DNA from: an uncultured Lachnospiraceae bacterium | Lineage (GTDB): Bacteria > Bacillota > Clostridia > Lachnospirales > Lachnospiraceae | Length of the DNA stretch: 64,000 nucleotides | Assembly: GCA_910578115.1 (NCBI GenBank) | Contig: CAJTPO010000004.1 | Coordinates: 94,165-158,164, forward strand | Reading direction: 5' to 3' | Shown here: positions 35,151 to 43,139 of the stretch, one piece after another | Numbering within the stretch: position 1 is the first letter of the stretch | How the letters are laid out: each line of letters starts with the position of its first letter | Made by a program: the position numbers and the translations under genes | Notes under the pieces: generated by a model | Told to the model about the DNA's origin: nothing | Databases searched by the model: none | Seen by the model: the letters and a program-made list of their open reading frames with translations, nothing else

Positions 35151-36914
35151 TTAAGAGACTGCGAATCCGGCGCGGCGCATTTCTTCCGCGGAGGGAATCT
35201 CTCCGTACTGATGGTGGAAGGCGCTGGCATAATATCCGTTTTGTGCCAGCAGTTCTTTGTGGGTGCCCCGTTCGATGATGCGGCCGTTGTCCATGACAAG
35301 GATCAGATCCGCGTCCTTGATGGAAGAGATCCGGTAGGCGATCACGAAGACGGTGCACTGACCGTTTAATTTTTTCAGCTGGTTCTGTATGTAGCTTTCT
35401 GTCTCCATGTCCACGGCGGATGTGGTGTCGTCCAGGATCAGGATAGAAGGCTTCTTGAGCAGCGCCCGGGCCAGGGAGATACGCTGCTTCTGACCGCCGG
35501 AAAGGCCGACGCCCCGCTCGCCCACGACGGTGTCATAACCGTCCGGCATTCCCTTGATAAAGTGGTTGGCGTCCGCCATGACGGCAGCGTCATGGATATC
35601 CTCAAAGGAGCAGTGGGGACGGCCGTAGGCGATATTTCCCTCGATGGTGTCGGAGAACAGGAAGATATCCTGCATGGCCATGCCGATGTTGTCCCGCAGC
35701 TCGTAGAGATCCAGATCCTTTACGTTGACGCCGTCCACCAGAACCTGACCGCTGTCCGCGTCCACAAAGCGGCAGAGCAGATTCATGATGGTGGATTTGC
35801 CCGCTCCTGTGGAACCCAGAATGCCGATGGTCTGTCCCTTGGAGGCGGCAAAGCTGATATCGCTGACGATGGTCTCACCGTCCGCCGTATAGGAAACGTT
35901 CCGAAATTCCACGTCTCCCCGGTACTGCCGGCTTTTGACCGGTTCAGTCGGCATTTTGATCCTGGGTTCTTCCACGTAAGTGTCGTAGATCTTTTCTACG
36001 GAGGTGAGGAAGCGGTGGATGTCGTTGACCCACCAGCCGGCCATTCTCAGTGGCATGTTCAACATCCACAGATAGCCGTTCACCGTGACCAGATTGCCGA
36101 TGGTGATCTCCTCCTGAATGACCATGTAGCCGCCGTAGAACATCAGCACCACGTTGAGCAGATAGGAGAGCACTTCAAACACGGGCAGGTACTTCATCCA
36201 GACCCGGGAAGAGGCAAGCTGCGCCTCCAGATAGGCGTCGTTTTCCTTATTAAATTTTTCGATTTCAAAGTCCTCCTTGGCGAAGGCCTTGACTACCCGG
36301 TTGCCGCTGACATTTTCCTGGACAAAAGAATTCAGGGAAGAGAAGCGGTTGCGGATGCGGGCGAAGGTGGGCCGCACCTCCTTCGACTGCCGCACGGTGG
36401 CAAGGGCAGTGAAAGGCAGGACGAAAAGCATACACAGCGCCAGCTTCACATTGACCGTAAAGATCATCAGCAGGGCAAACACAAACATCAGCAGATTTTC
36501 GTAAACGGCGTAGATGATATAGGCGGTAAAATGCCGGATGGCATCCATGTCACCGGTCTGTCGACTCATCAGGTCACCAGTCTTTTTGTGGTTAAAAAAG
36601 TTCAGATCCTCCAGCAGCAGGCGGCGGAAAAACTTGTCGCGCATATCGTAGAGAACGCCCTGAGAACAGCTCTCGAAGATCACCTGATGGGCGAAACGCA
36701 GGGCGCCCCGCACCAATGTCACCGAAAGCAGGATCAGGATCAGCCGCGGCAGCTGGTCCAGTGCCCCGCCCCGGATCACGTCGTCCACGATACGCCCGGA
36801 GATATACGGATTTACAATGGACAGAACGGAGATCGCGGTGGTCATCACAAGCCCTATGCACAGCAATACACAGTATTTTTTCAGAAATCCCCAGAACCAT
36901 TTTATGGGTGTCAT
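35151..36914 (-). CDS. Heterodimeric ABC exporter subunit with degenerate ATPase site
   Basis: 587 residues with the same layout as its downstream partner. Walker A is GSTGAGKST, signature LSGGQ, and Walker B is ILILDDTTSAVD, in which the catalytic glutamate is an aspartate. The switch region is IAYRISS, where the H-loop histidine is tyrosine. Both changes mark this as the non-catalytic half of an asymmetric exporter. The start ATG has GGGAGG with 7-base spacing. An AraC-type gene is divergent from it and may control it. Confidence 0.9.
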   Translation of the reverse strand: MTPIKWFWGFLKKYCVLLCIGLVMTTAISVLSIVNPYISGRIVDDVIRGGALDQLPRLILILLSVTLVRGALRFAHQVIFESCSQGVLYDMRDKFFRRLLLEDLNFFNHKKTGDLMSRQTGDMDAIRHFTAYIIYAVYENLLMFVFALLMIFTVNVKLALCMLFVLPFTALATVRQSKEVRPTFARIRNRFSSLNSFVQENVSGNRVVKAFAKEDFEIEKFNKENDAYLEAQLASSRVWMKYLPVFEVLSYLLNVVLMFYGGYMVIQEEITIGNLVTVNGYLWMLNMPLRMAGWWVNDIHRFLTSVEKIYDTYVEEPRIKMPTEPVKSRQYRGDVEFRNVSYTADGETIVSDISFAASKGQTIGILGSTGAGKSTIMNLLCRFVDADSGQVLVDGVNVKDLDLYELRDNIGMAMQDIFLFSDTIEGNIAYGRPHCSFEDIHDAAVMADANHFIKGMPDGYDTVVGERGVGLSGGQKQRISLARALLKKPSILILDDTTSAVDMETESYIQNQLKKLNGQCTVFVIAYRISSIKDADLILVMDNGRIIERGTHKELLAQNGYYASAFHHQYGEIPSAEEMRRAGFAVS

Positions 36915-37187
36915 ATGATATCCTCCCTTGAAACAGATTGAAATAATTTTTTTAATTTAAGAAAACCCTTGTTAATTTTATAATTTTGAGGTAAAAAGGA
37001 AATGTACTATCTTGCGGGCTGCCTGTCGGATGTTGTTATGTTGCGGGGATGTGCAGGTTGTACAAAATTATCTGCAATTTTTCAGACAAAATGCCAATGC
37101 TGTCCGGTGGAAGCGGATTGTCCCAAAATCATGGCAGGAACTTAACTTACCGGTCCCTGGATCGTGACGGGTGGAATGGAGAACACG

Positions 37188-38042
37188 ATGAGAGAACAGG
37201 AAACTTTGTTGCAGGAAGATTTTAACCCTGCCTTTCTTTTTACATGGAAAGGGATCCGCAGGGAAGATGAAAAAAACTATCATAAGCATGAGTATGTGGA
37301 ATTCTGTTATGTGATGTCAGGACAGGGCCGTCATCGGATCGAGGACCGGGTCTACGAGGTCAGTGAGGGGGATCTGATCCTGATCAACGCCGGGCAGCAT
37401 CATCAGGCGCTGGTCAGTGCGAGCGGCGGTCCGGCGGTGGAATTCTACGTGGGCATGACGGATATTCATTTAAGAGGCTACGAGAAGAACTGCCTTCCGG
37501 CGCCGGAGGATGAGCCGATCCTGCACACGTCGGGAGAGTTGAAGATGAAGCTGAGCAGACTGTGTATTTCCATGGAAGCGGAGAAGGAGACGGAGCGGCT
37601 TGGCGGTTACTTCATGATGAAGACCTACGCGCTGCAGATGCTGCTGCTCTTTATCAGAGGACAGGAGCAGCCCCGGAAGGAACGGCCTGTGGAGCAGTAT
37701 GCCTTCGAGTCGGTGAACCGGAAATATCTGGTGGAGAAGATCATGGATTATTTCGAGGAGCATTACACGCAGAAGATCTCTCTGGGGCAGATCGCGGGCA
37801 ACATGTACTTGAGTCCCTTTTATATATCGAAGATCTTCAAGGCGGAGACCGGGGAGACACCCATTCATTCCCTGATCGACATCCGCATGGAGAAAGCCAG
37901 GGAACTGCTTCTGGCGGAGCCGGGCTTAAGCATTCAGGAGGTGGCGGCGCGGGTCGGGTATGATGACGCCTATCATTTCAGCAAGCTGTTTAAGAAGAAG
38001 TTCGGGACGGCGCCTTCTGCGGTGCGGAAGATGGACAGATAG
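37188..38042 (+). CDS. AraC family transcriptional regulator
   Basis: About 284 residues. The N-terminal cupin sensor carries YHKHEYVEFCYVMSGQGRHRI and GDLILINAGQHH. The C-terminal double helix-turn-helix is at about 185-284 (ISLGQIAGNMYLSPFYISKI; VAARVGYDDAYHFSKLFKK). The ATG at 37188 is preferred for its GGAG at 7-base spacing; in-frame starts at 37164 and 37176 lack one. It is divergent from the ABC exporter pair, which it may regulate. The 273-base spacer is AT-rich; no clear operator was found in it. The ligand is unknown. Confidence 0.88.
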   Translation: MREQETLLQEDFNPAFLFTWKGIRREDEKNYHKHEYVEFCYVMSGQGRHRIEDRVYEVSEGDLILINAGQHHQALVSASGGPAVEFYVGMTDIHLRGYEKNCLPAPEDEPILHTSGELKMKLSRLCISMEAEKETERLGGYFMMKTYALQMLLLFIRGQEQPRKERPVEQYAFESVNRKYLVEKIMDYFEEHYTQKISLGQIAGNMYLSPFYISKIFKAETGETPIHSLIDIRMEKARELLLAEPGLSIQEVAARVGYDDAYHFSKLFKKKFGTAPSAVRKMDR

Positions 38043-38061
38043 ACAGAGGAGAGGAACAAAA

Positions 38062-38099
38062 AAGGCGGCACTTTGCATGATCAAAGGCCGCCTTCTTTT
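38062..38099. terminator. Bidirectional terminator between the AraC gene and asnA
   Basis: Stem AAGGCGGC/GCCGCCTT with a 17-base loop, followed by CTTTT on the plus strand and preceded by A-rich sequence that serves the minus strand. The two flanking genes are convergent. Confidence 0.75.
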
Positions 38100-38103
38100 C
38101 TAC

Positions 38104-39114
38104 TTACAGGAGCTGAATCCCCTGTGCCAGCGCTTCTTTCGTGATTTCTTCCGGCCACAGGGAAGACTGTACCTCCCCGATATGCGCTTTGCGCAGGAAG
38201 AACATACAGATACGGGACTGTCCGATGCCGCCGCCGATGGTAAAGGGAAGTTCTTCTTCCAGAATTGCTTTCTGGAAAGGCAGCTTTGCTCTTTCCGGGC
38301 AGCCTGCTTTGTCTAACTGGTCAAGCAGGGCCTTCTTATCCACACGGATACCCATGGAGGACAGCTCCAGAGCGATATCGAGCACCGGATAATAGACAAG
38401 AATGTCGGCGTTCAGCGCCCAGTCGTCATAGTCCGGAGCACGGCCGTCGTGCTTCTCACCGGATTCCAGCAGGTCTCCGATCTGCATGAGGCAGACGGCA
38501 CCCTTGGCTTTCGTTATGTAATACTCACGTTCCTTGGGCGTATAGTCAGGGAACATATTCTCCAGTTCCTGTGTGGTGATGAAGAAGATATCGTGGGGCA
38601 GGATCTCGCTGATATAATCGTAGCGGATCGCCATATATTTCTCGGTCTTGCGCAGTACCTTATAAACGGATCTGACCGTCTGCTGCAGGTAGTCGATCGT
38701 GCGCTCCTCGCGGGAGATGATCTTCTCCCAGTCCCATTGGTCAACGTAGATGGAGTGAATATTGTCGGTGGTCTCATCCCGGCGGATGGCGCTCATATCG
38801 GTGTAAAGGCCCTCCCCATGGGAAAAACCATATTTCTGCAGAGCCATACGCTTCCATTTGGCCAGAGAGTGTACGATCTCCGCCTGGGCGTCGTCCTGCT
38901 CCTTGATGCCGAAGGAGACCGGGCGCTCCACACCGTTCAGGTTATCGTTGAGGCCGGAGGCCGGATCGACGAACAGCGGTGCGGACACGCGCAGCAGATG
39001 CAGCTCTTCCGCCAGCAGTACCTGAAAAAAATCTTTCACAGTCTTGATGCCGATCTGCGTATCGTGCAGATTCAGCGCAGACTTGTAATCTTTGGGAATC
39101 ATTAAATTATCCAT
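38104..39114 (-). CDS. asnA: Aspartate-ammonia ligase (asparagine synthetase A)
   Basis: 336 residues, typical AsnA length. It is related to class II aminoacyl-tRNA synthetases: SAPLFVDPASGLNDNLNGVERPVSF, the LHSIYVDQWDWEK segment and the C-terminal GGGIGQSRICMFFL motif 3. It makes asparagine from aspartate, ammonia and ATP in the cytosol. The ATG at 39114 was chosen because GTGAGG lies about 6 bases upstream and the family N-terminus (MIPKDYKSAL) follows. Single-gene unit. Confidence 0.95.
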   Translation of the reverse strand: MDNLMIPKDYKSALNLHDTQIGIKTVKDFFQVLLAEELHLLRVSAPLFVDPASGLNDNLNGVERPVSFGIKEQDDAQAEIVHSLAKWKRMALQKYGFSHGEGLYTDMSAIRRDETTDNIHSIYVDQWDWEKIISREERTIDYLQQTVRSVYKVLRKTEKYMAIRYDYISEILPHDIFFITTQELENMFPDYTPKEREYYITKAKGAVCLMQIGDLLESGEKHDGRAPDYDDWALNADILVYYPVLDIALELSSMGIRVDKKALLDQLDKAGCPERAKLPFQKAILEEELPFTIGGGIGQSRICMFFLRKAHIGEVQSSLWPEEITKEALAQGIQLL

Positions 39115-39261
39115 GAAAAACCTCACTTTGCTGTTTTCTTGTTGCTATTTGCATTCTCACCATCTACTATTTAACTGCTTTTGCGGGAAGAAATCAAGTA
39201 ATTATTCGGATAAGATTGCAACAAAGTCAGCTTTCTTATCTGTCTGCGCCCTTTTCAGCCA

Positions 39262-39290
39262 TTGCTGTCTTTCTTCTTTATTTATATAAT
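39262..39290 (+). promoter_or_regulatory. Promoter for the gene at 39392
   Basis: TTGCTG, a 17-base spacer and TATAAT in an AT-rich stretch, about 100 bases before the start codon. The rest of the 39115-39391 spacer shows nothing else. Confidence 0.5.
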
Positions 39291-39391
39291 ATACGGTATG
39301 ATGGACGAAAAGAAGGCAATTCAATATATTTATTCTTTGAAGTTTCATATCTAATACAGGAAAAACTGCTGAAAATTAAGGAGAAAGCACT

Positions 39392-39958
39392 ATGATACTA
39401 TACCATGGAAGCAACACCGGAAATATAAAAGTATTAAAACCAAATCAAGCGGATCATGACCGGCCATATGTATATATGTCCACAATGGATGTGGTTGCCG
39501 CGTTCTATTTATGCAATGCTGTAGAAAGGCCTTATTATTGGTTTCCTTATGGTTTTGAAAGTGGCAGTAATATACCGGTATACCACGAATTGTATCCGAA
39601 CGCGCTGAAAGAAGTATCGGAGGGCGTCAGCGGATATATCTATGAAGTTCTTGCAGAAGAGAATCAAGTTATTCCATTTAAAAATATTCCGTGCGCGAGA
39701 CTGGCGACAGAGCCTGTTAAGGTAACGAACTGTGTCAGGGTAGAAAATGCGTATGATTTATTTAAGGACTATGTAAAGCAAGGCAAAATGAAAACAGGAT
39801 ATTTTGAAGACAAATCGAAACAGCAGTTGGAATGGTGGTATTCGTGCTGTGTCGATTACCTGAAAGAAAAGCACATGATAGAAACCCCTGATTGCTCCTA
39901 TGCCTCTTTTATAAAATTAAAGTTGCCACAAGTATGGGAAAAATATATTGCAGAATAA
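39392..39958 (+). CDS. Uncharacterised protein with possible ADP-ribosyltransferase-like fold
   Basis: 188 residues, cytoplasmic, lower in GC than its neighbours. The start MILYHGSNTG, a VYMSTMDVVAAFYLC segment about 30 residues on, and SGYIYEVLAEENQVIPF resemble the order of elements in DUF3990-type and related ADP-ribosyltransferase folds: a YHGS/T histidine strand, an aromatic/Ser-Thr second strand and a late acidic position. The match is by eye and weak at the third motif. It has its own promoter and no partner gene, so a toxin-antitoxin arrangement is not seen. Base composition suggests acquisition. If not this fold, it is simply unknown. Confidence 0.6.
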   Translation: MILYHGSNTGNIKVLKPNQADHDRPYVYMSTMDVVAAFYLCNAVERPYYWFPYGFESGSNIPVYHELYPNALKEVSEGVSGYIYEVLAEENQVIPFKNIPCARLATEPVKVTNCVRVENAYDLFKDYVKQGKMKTGYFEDKSKQQLEWWYSCCVDYLKEKHMIETPDCSYASFIKLKLPQVWEKYIAE

Positions 39959-39980
39959 CAAACAAATGTTCGAGAAAAAC

Positions 39981-40009
39981 TATTGCAATCTGTTCCGGTT
40001 TGTGATAGG
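39981..40009 (+). promoter_or_regulatory. Promoter of the radical SAM gene
   Basis: TTGCAA, a 17-base spacer and TAGGAT, 90 bases upstream of the chosen start. A LexA-type box lies 17 bases downstream of the -10. Confidence 0.6.
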
Positions 40010-40025
40010 ATAGATTCACAGGAAA

Positions 40026-40037
40026 GAACATATGTTC
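40026..40037. promoter_or_regulatory. LexA (SOS) box GAACATATGTTC
   Basis: A perfect palindrome matching the Firmicutes LexA/DinR consensus GAAC-N4-GTTC, extended to AGAACATATGTTCT. It sits about 10 bp downstream of the expected transcription start of the radical SAM gene, a position suited to repression. Confidence 0.75.
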
Positions 40038-40098
40038 TTATTGGGTCATTCATGGGGATTGATCTGACAATAGAATGATGAAGAAGGTAGGATCTGTC

Positions 40099-41433
40099 AT
40101 GGAAGTCAAGATAGCGCCGCAGATGTCGCTGATGGACAAATTAAAGATACTGGCGGATGCAGCGAAATATGATGTGTCGTGCAGCTCCAGCGGTTCTTCG
40201 CGGAAGAATGACGGCACGGGGATCGGGAATACGGTGGCAGCAGGCTTATGTCACAGCTTCGGGGCGGACGGGCGGTGTATTTCCTTATTGAAGATACTGT
40301 TTACCAACGAGTGCATCTATGACTGCCGGTACTGTATCAACAGAAGGTCTAACGATGTGCCGCGTGCCTCCTTTACGCCGGACGAGGTGTGTAATCTGAC
40401 GATGGAATTCTACCGGCGTAACTATATAGAAGGTTTGTTCTTGAGTTCCGGGATACTGTACAGCCCCAATTATACGATGGAGCTGATCTGCGAGACGGTG
40501 CACAGGCTGCGGACACTGCATCGGTTTCAGGGGTATATCCATGTGAAAGCCATACCGGGAGCGGATCCTCTGTTGATACAGAGAGCCGGTTATCTGGCGG
40601 ACCGCATGAGTGTGAATCTGGAGATGGCGACGGCGGAAGGGCTTCATGAAATGGCGCCGAACAAGCACCGGAAGACGATCTTAAAGCCGATGCGCCAGAT
40701 TCAGAACGGTATTGCGGAGAATAGGAATGAACTTATCTTATACAAACATGCACCGCGGTTCTGCGAGGCCGGACAGTCCACGCAGATGGTGGTAGGAGCG
40801 CTGCCGGAGAGTGATTACCAGGTCATGTCGGTGGCGGAAAGCCTGTATGAGAAGTTTTCTCTGAAAAGGGTGTACTATTCGGCATTCGTGAATGTCAATG
40901 AGGATAAGCAGCTGCCTTCGATCACGGCGGGACCGCCGCTCCTGCGGGAGCACAGGCTTTATCAGGCGGATTGGCTTCTGCGGTTTTATGGTTTCAAGGT
41001 GGATGAGCTGCTGACAAAAGAGCGACCTAATTTTAATATGGCGATCGATCCGAAAGCGGACTGGGCCGTGCGCCATCTGGAGGTATTTCCGGTGGAGATC
41101 AACCGTGCCGATTACCGTCTGCTGCTGCGGGTCCCGGGGATCGGCGTCAAGAGCGCCAGGAGGATCATTACTGCCAGACGGTTTGGCAGCCTGACGTTTG
41201 ACGACCTCAAGAAGATGGGCGTAGTACTGAAACGGGCCTTATATTTCATCACATGCAGCGGCAGGATGATGTATCCCACGAAACTGGATGAGACTTATAT
41301 CGTGCAGAATCTGACGTATCAAAATCAGATGGGGAAAGGCGAGAGGCTTCCTTTCCTGCTGGATGGAACGCCTTATCGGCAGACGTCGCTGTTTGATGAA
41401 GGACAGATGCTGGAAGGATTGAATGTGGTGTAG
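40099..41433 (+). CDS. Putative DNA modification/repair radical SAM protein (TIGR03916 type)
   Basis: About 444 residues. The radical SAM cluster motif C-x3-C-x2-C is Cys72, Cys76 and Cys79 (TNECIYDCRYCINRRSND). The half-barrel follows (EGLFLSSGI, GYIHVKAIPGADPLL, MSVNLEMAT). The C-terminal part has a helix-hairpin-helix DNA-binding motif (LLRVPGIGVKSARRI). This combination is the family that occurs paired with a DUF4130/UDG-linked protein, and that partner is the next gene. The reaction is unknown; DNA repair or base modification is inferred. The LexA box upstream supports a DNA-damage role. Start: the ATG at 40099 has GGTAGGA close by; 40075 is an alternative. Confidence 0.88.
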   Translation: MEVKIAPQMSLMDKLKILADAAKYDVSCSSSGSSRKNDGTGIGNTVAAGLCHSFGADGRCISLLKILFTNECIYDCRYCINRRSNDVPRASFTPDEVCNLTMEFYRRNYIEGLFLSSGILYSPNYTMELICETVHRLRTLHRFQGYIHVKAIPGADPLLIQRAGYLADRMSVNLEMATAEGLHEMAPNKHRKTILKPMRQIQNGIAENRNELILYKHAPRFCEAGQSTQMVVGALPESDYQVMSVAESLYEKFSLKRVYYSAFVNVNEDKQLPSITAGPPLLREHRLYQADWLLRFYGFKVDELLTKERPNFNMAIDPKADWAVRHLEVFPVEINRADYRLLLRVPGIGVKSARRIITARRFGSLTFDDLKKMGVVLKRALYFITCSGRMMYPTKLDETYIVQNLTYQNQMGKGERLPFLLDGTPYRQTSLFDEGQMLEGLNVV

Positions 41434-41518
41434 AAGGGTCTGGTTAACGGTCTGTGACAGTATGGTGGAAGGGGAAACCAGATGCGCGGTCATCACAGAG
41501 GAAGAACGGTAGAATATT

Positions 41519-42301
41519 ATGGAAGAGAAATATATCATCTGTGAGGATTCTCTGGAGGGAATCTTTACGGCAGTCTATGACGCGTATGCCCTGAGGGAAG
41601 GGCATGACCATCTGCATGTACAGGTGGGGGAGACAGACAATTACAGATTGTTTGCAACCTATCTGCATAGTCAGCCGGATTTTGGCAAGACTGAGAAGGT
41701 GGTACGGACCCTGAAAGAGAGACTCGGAGAACACGTCTACGGATCTATCTGCCGTGCGGCGGCTTCCGACGGGGCAAATAAGGGGGATGCGGTCTATCAT
41801 ACCGTGGTGGACGGTATTACCGGAGGGCACGGCGAACGGACCATGGACAATCTGCGCAATCCTTATGTGGCCAGAGCCTTTGCGCTTGCCAGACGCACGG
41901 CCAATGAAGTGCATCACGAACTGGAATTTATCAGATTTCAGGAGCTGAAGCAGGGCGTTCTGTATTCCAGAATCGGTCCGGAGAATAATGTGATGCCTTT
42001 TGTGATGCCGCATTTTGCAGACCGTTTGTCACCGGAGGATTTCATGATCCATGATGAGAACAGAGGCTTGTTCGGTGTGCATCCGGCACGCGGGGAATGG
42101 TATCTGGTGTCCGGTGTGGAGCAGGGGACGGCAGGCTTACAGGAGGCCATTCAGTACTCCGATCAGGAGATGGAATATCAGGAGCTGTTTACCATCTTTC
42201 ATAAGACCATCGCGATCAGAGAACGGCATAACCGCCGTCTGCAGCAGCAGATGCTGCCGCTCCGCTTCCAAGATTATATGGTGGAATTTCTTCAAAAGTG
42301 A
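41519..42301 (+). CDS. DUF4130 protein, partner of the radical SAM DNA-repair protein (TIGR03915 type)
   Basis: 260 residues, cytoplasmic. The pattern is that of the DUF4130 family: a start of ICEDSLEGIFTAVYDAYALREGH, a middle with NPYVARAFALARRTANEVHHELEFIRF, and a conserved end of MPFVMPHFADRLSPEDFMIHDENRGLFGVH. In many bacteria this domain is fused to a uracil-DNA-glycosylase-like (UdgX) region; here it stands alone. The gap to the radical SAM gene is 85 bases and the direction is the same, so they are probably cotranscribed and jointly under the LexA box. The biochemical role is unknown. Confidence 0.85.
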   Translation: MEEKYIICEDSLEGIFTAVYDAYALREGHDHLHVQVGETDNYRLFATYLHSQPDFGKTEKVVRTLKERLGEHVYGSICRAAASDGANKGDAVYHTVVDGITGGHGERTMDNLRNPYVARAFALARRTANEVHHELEFIRFQELKQGVLYSRIGPENNVMPFVMPHFADRLSPEDFMIHDENRGLFGVHPARGEWYLVSGVEQGTAGLQEAIQYSDQEMEYQELFTIFHKTIAIRERHNRRLQQQMLPLRFQDYMVEFLQK

Positions 42302-42450
42302 ATAATTTGCAGTCGTCAAAAATCGTCGGATTTGAACGTAATAGACAGAATATACAAAAATGATTTTCCGGAGAAAAACAAATTTGTAAGGATATTAAAA
42401 TTTTTGAAAAGGTCTCTTGTACCGCGTTTCAGAGGGGAAGAAACAACCTC

Positions 42451-42478
42451 TTTACAAACATTGGAAAAAGTGTATAAT
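42451..42478 (+). promoter_or_regulatory. Promoter of the HPr-like gene
   Basis: TTTACA, a 16-base spacer and TATAAT, 76 bases before the start codon. Confidence 0.65.
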
Positions 42479-42553
42479 CATCTCAAACAAGGAGAAAGTT
42501 AACATTTTTTCTATGCATCAGGCATACGTAATAGGAAAGGAAAGGTGAATATT

Positions 42554-42778
42554 ATGCAACACAGAATTAAGTTAAGACCCGAAGAAGTGAAGGACTTTGT
42601 TTCTGCGGCTACAAAATGCATCTTTGACGTAGACATCTCCTACAATAGATTTATCGTAGATGCAAAGTCGATTCTTGGCGTGTTGGGACTCAATTTCAAT
42701 CAGGTTCTGACGGTATCTGTCAATGGATATGATGCGGACTTCGAACAGTATCTGAAAAAATTTGCAGTAGCGTGCTGA
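42554..42778 (+). CDS. HPr-like protein lacking the phosphorylatable histidine
   Basis: 74 residues. The second half has HPr-family features (FIVDAKSILGVLGLNF, then a strand and a C-terminal helix DFEQYLKKFAV). The place where HPr carries the active-site motif GxHARPA is here RPEEVKDFVSAATK, with no histidine, and the regulatory serine region is changed as well. It therefore cannot act as a normal PTS phosphocarrier and may be a regulatory relative. The ATG at 42554 follows GGAAAGGTGAATATT. It is a monocistronic unit with its own promoter and a strong terminator. Confidence 0.75.
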   Translation: MQHRIKLRPEEVKDFVSAATKCIFDVDISYNRFIVDAKSILGVLGLNFNQVLTVSVNGYDADFEQYLKKFAVAC

Positions 42779-42805
42779 ACATAGAGGATTGAGTGGACCA
42801 GATTG

Positions 42806-42850
42806 ACTCTCTATATAAGATAGCGTAATATCTTATATAGGGAGTTTTTT
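42806..42850 (+). terminator. Intrinsic terminator after the HPr-like gene
   Basis: A long stem, ACTCTCTATATAAGATA paired with TATCTTATATAGGGAGT with small irregularities, followed by TTTTTT. Confidence 0.85.
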
Positions 42851-42856
42851 GTTTTG

Positions 42857-43106
42857 TAAAAAACGCTTTGGATTTTGAGTTTGCGCAGTAAAGTGAGCGA
42901 ATTTGTAAACGGAATTTGCTTGTTTCGTGGTTTTGGAGTCAGGGATGCCGGTACAATGAATTGCGAATATTTTCCTCTATTCCGAAGCGTTTTACGCTGA
43001 GGACGTGAGCAGAATTTCAAATTCTGCTCTGCGATCAATAGAATTTGTGACGTTTCGGCACAAATTCTTGGTTGAATAAATTGCGCATCAGAGAATTTAT
43101 TCAACC
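42857..43106 (+). repeat. Palindrome cluster upstream of the helicase gene
   Basis: AAAACGCTTTGG (42860-42871) is inversely repeated as CCGAAGCGTTTT (42982-42993). Then come three perfect dyads in a row: GAGCAGAATTT-c-AAATTCTGCTC (43007-43029), AGAATTTGTG/CACAAATTCT (43040-43068) and GGTTGAATAAATT/AATTTATTCAACC (43070-43106). No T-run or gene is present. The region could be an extended leader of the helicase mRNA or a mobile palindromic element. Confidence 0.55.
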
Positions 43107-43139
43107 TTGTTGTACCAGATATCTGGCATGGGAGTTATT

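Noticed and set aside
35562..36941. 459-codon frame on the plus strand
   Set aside because: It is antisense to the ABC exporter subunit and composed mainly of His/Gln/Asp-rich shadow sequence.
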